From Chloroflexota bacterium (GTDB lineage Bacteria > Chloroflexota > Anaerolineae > B4-G1 > SLSP01): a stretch of DNA of 5,469 nt. The notes beneath the pieces are model-generated. The model was given only the letters and a program-made list of their open reading frames with translations. It made no database searches and was not told where the DNA came from. The DNA is taken from assembly GCA_022707665.1 (NCBI GenBank), contig JAKJAE010000196.1, forward strand, positions 1 through 5,469, written 5' to 3'. Within the stretch, counting starts at the first letter, position 1. Each line of letters starts with the position of its first letter. This document shows positions 5,364 to 5,469 of this stretch, piece by piece. A program made the translations under genes and the position numbers.

Positions 5364-5469
5364 CCTTCGGACTCCTGACCTGCCCGTACTCCGTCTTGAC
5401 GCCCTTCGTAGGCAGGCCCGTGTCATAATCGCGAACGTCGGGTGCATAGCCATCGGCTGGGCGGGGGCG
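5359..5469 (-). CDS. C-terminal 36 codons of an unidentified upstream gene
   Basis: An open frame enters from the right edge and ends at a TGA (5361-5359). Codon choice is like that of the neighbouring genes, mostly G or C in third position, which supports real coding. The visible tail is hydrophilic (ADGYAPDVRDYDTGLPTKG near its middle) and has no hydrophobic helix. I do not recognise the family. Its stop is 62 bases before the isomerase start on the same strand with no terminator between, so it is probably in the same operon. A dehydrogenase, a hydrolase or a transporter component would all be plausible neighbours, but the tail does not decide. Confidence 0.55.
   Translation of the reverse strand, partial: RPRPADGYAPDVRDYDTGLPTKGVKTEYGQVRSPKG

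Overview
All five genes recognised in this GC-rich window lie on the minus strand, so transcription runs from high to low coordinates. In transcription order they are: the last 36 codons of an unidentified gene (5359-5469); a TIM-barrel sugar isomerase/epimerase-like protein (4445-5296); a glycoside hydrolase family 4 (GH4) enzyme (3093-4448); an N-acylglucosamine 2-epimerase (AGE) family protein closest in motifs to cellobiose 2-epimerase (1780-3096); and, after a 156-base gap, a membrane-anchored clostripain-like (C11) cysteine peptidase (1-1623) that runs off the left edge. No RNA gene, mobile element or CRISPR array was seen.

The three sugar genes form a tight cluster. The isomerase-to-GH4 and GH4-to-epimerase junctions both have a 4-base GTGA overlap, in which the GTG start of the next gene overlaps the TGA stop of the previous one. 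This implies co-transcription and probably translational coupling. The unidentified upstream gene is separated from the isomerase gene by 62 bases, with a bulged hairpin over its stop codon and no U-tract, so it is probably in the same transcript. None of the three complete sugar proteins has a visible signal peptide or membrane segment, so they should be cytosolic and act on an imported glycoside. The GH4 protein has a CHGT sequence where the family's subgroup motif lies. That argues against a phosphorylated (PTS-type) substrate and is compatible with the uronidase-like branch. A reasonable but unproven scheme is that GH4 releases or acts on an unphosphorylated sugar while the AGE-family protein and the TIM-barrel protein rearrange C1-C3 of the sugar.

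The C11 peptidase has a basic, disordered cytoplasmic head, one transmembrane helix, a Pro/Thr linker and an extracellular catalytic domain with intact His and Cys. It has its own strong ribosome-binding site and a leader with small inverted repeats. It is probably not functionally part of the sugar operon, although no convincing promoter was found.

The GC-rich coding with strong Shine-Dalgarno sites, a membrane-tethered C11 peptidase with a Pro/Thr tether, and GH4 and AGE enzymes in one operon would fit a free-living heterotrophic bacterium such as a Chloroflexota (Anaerolineae-like) lineage. This assignment is a low-confidence inference from style, not from a marker gene.
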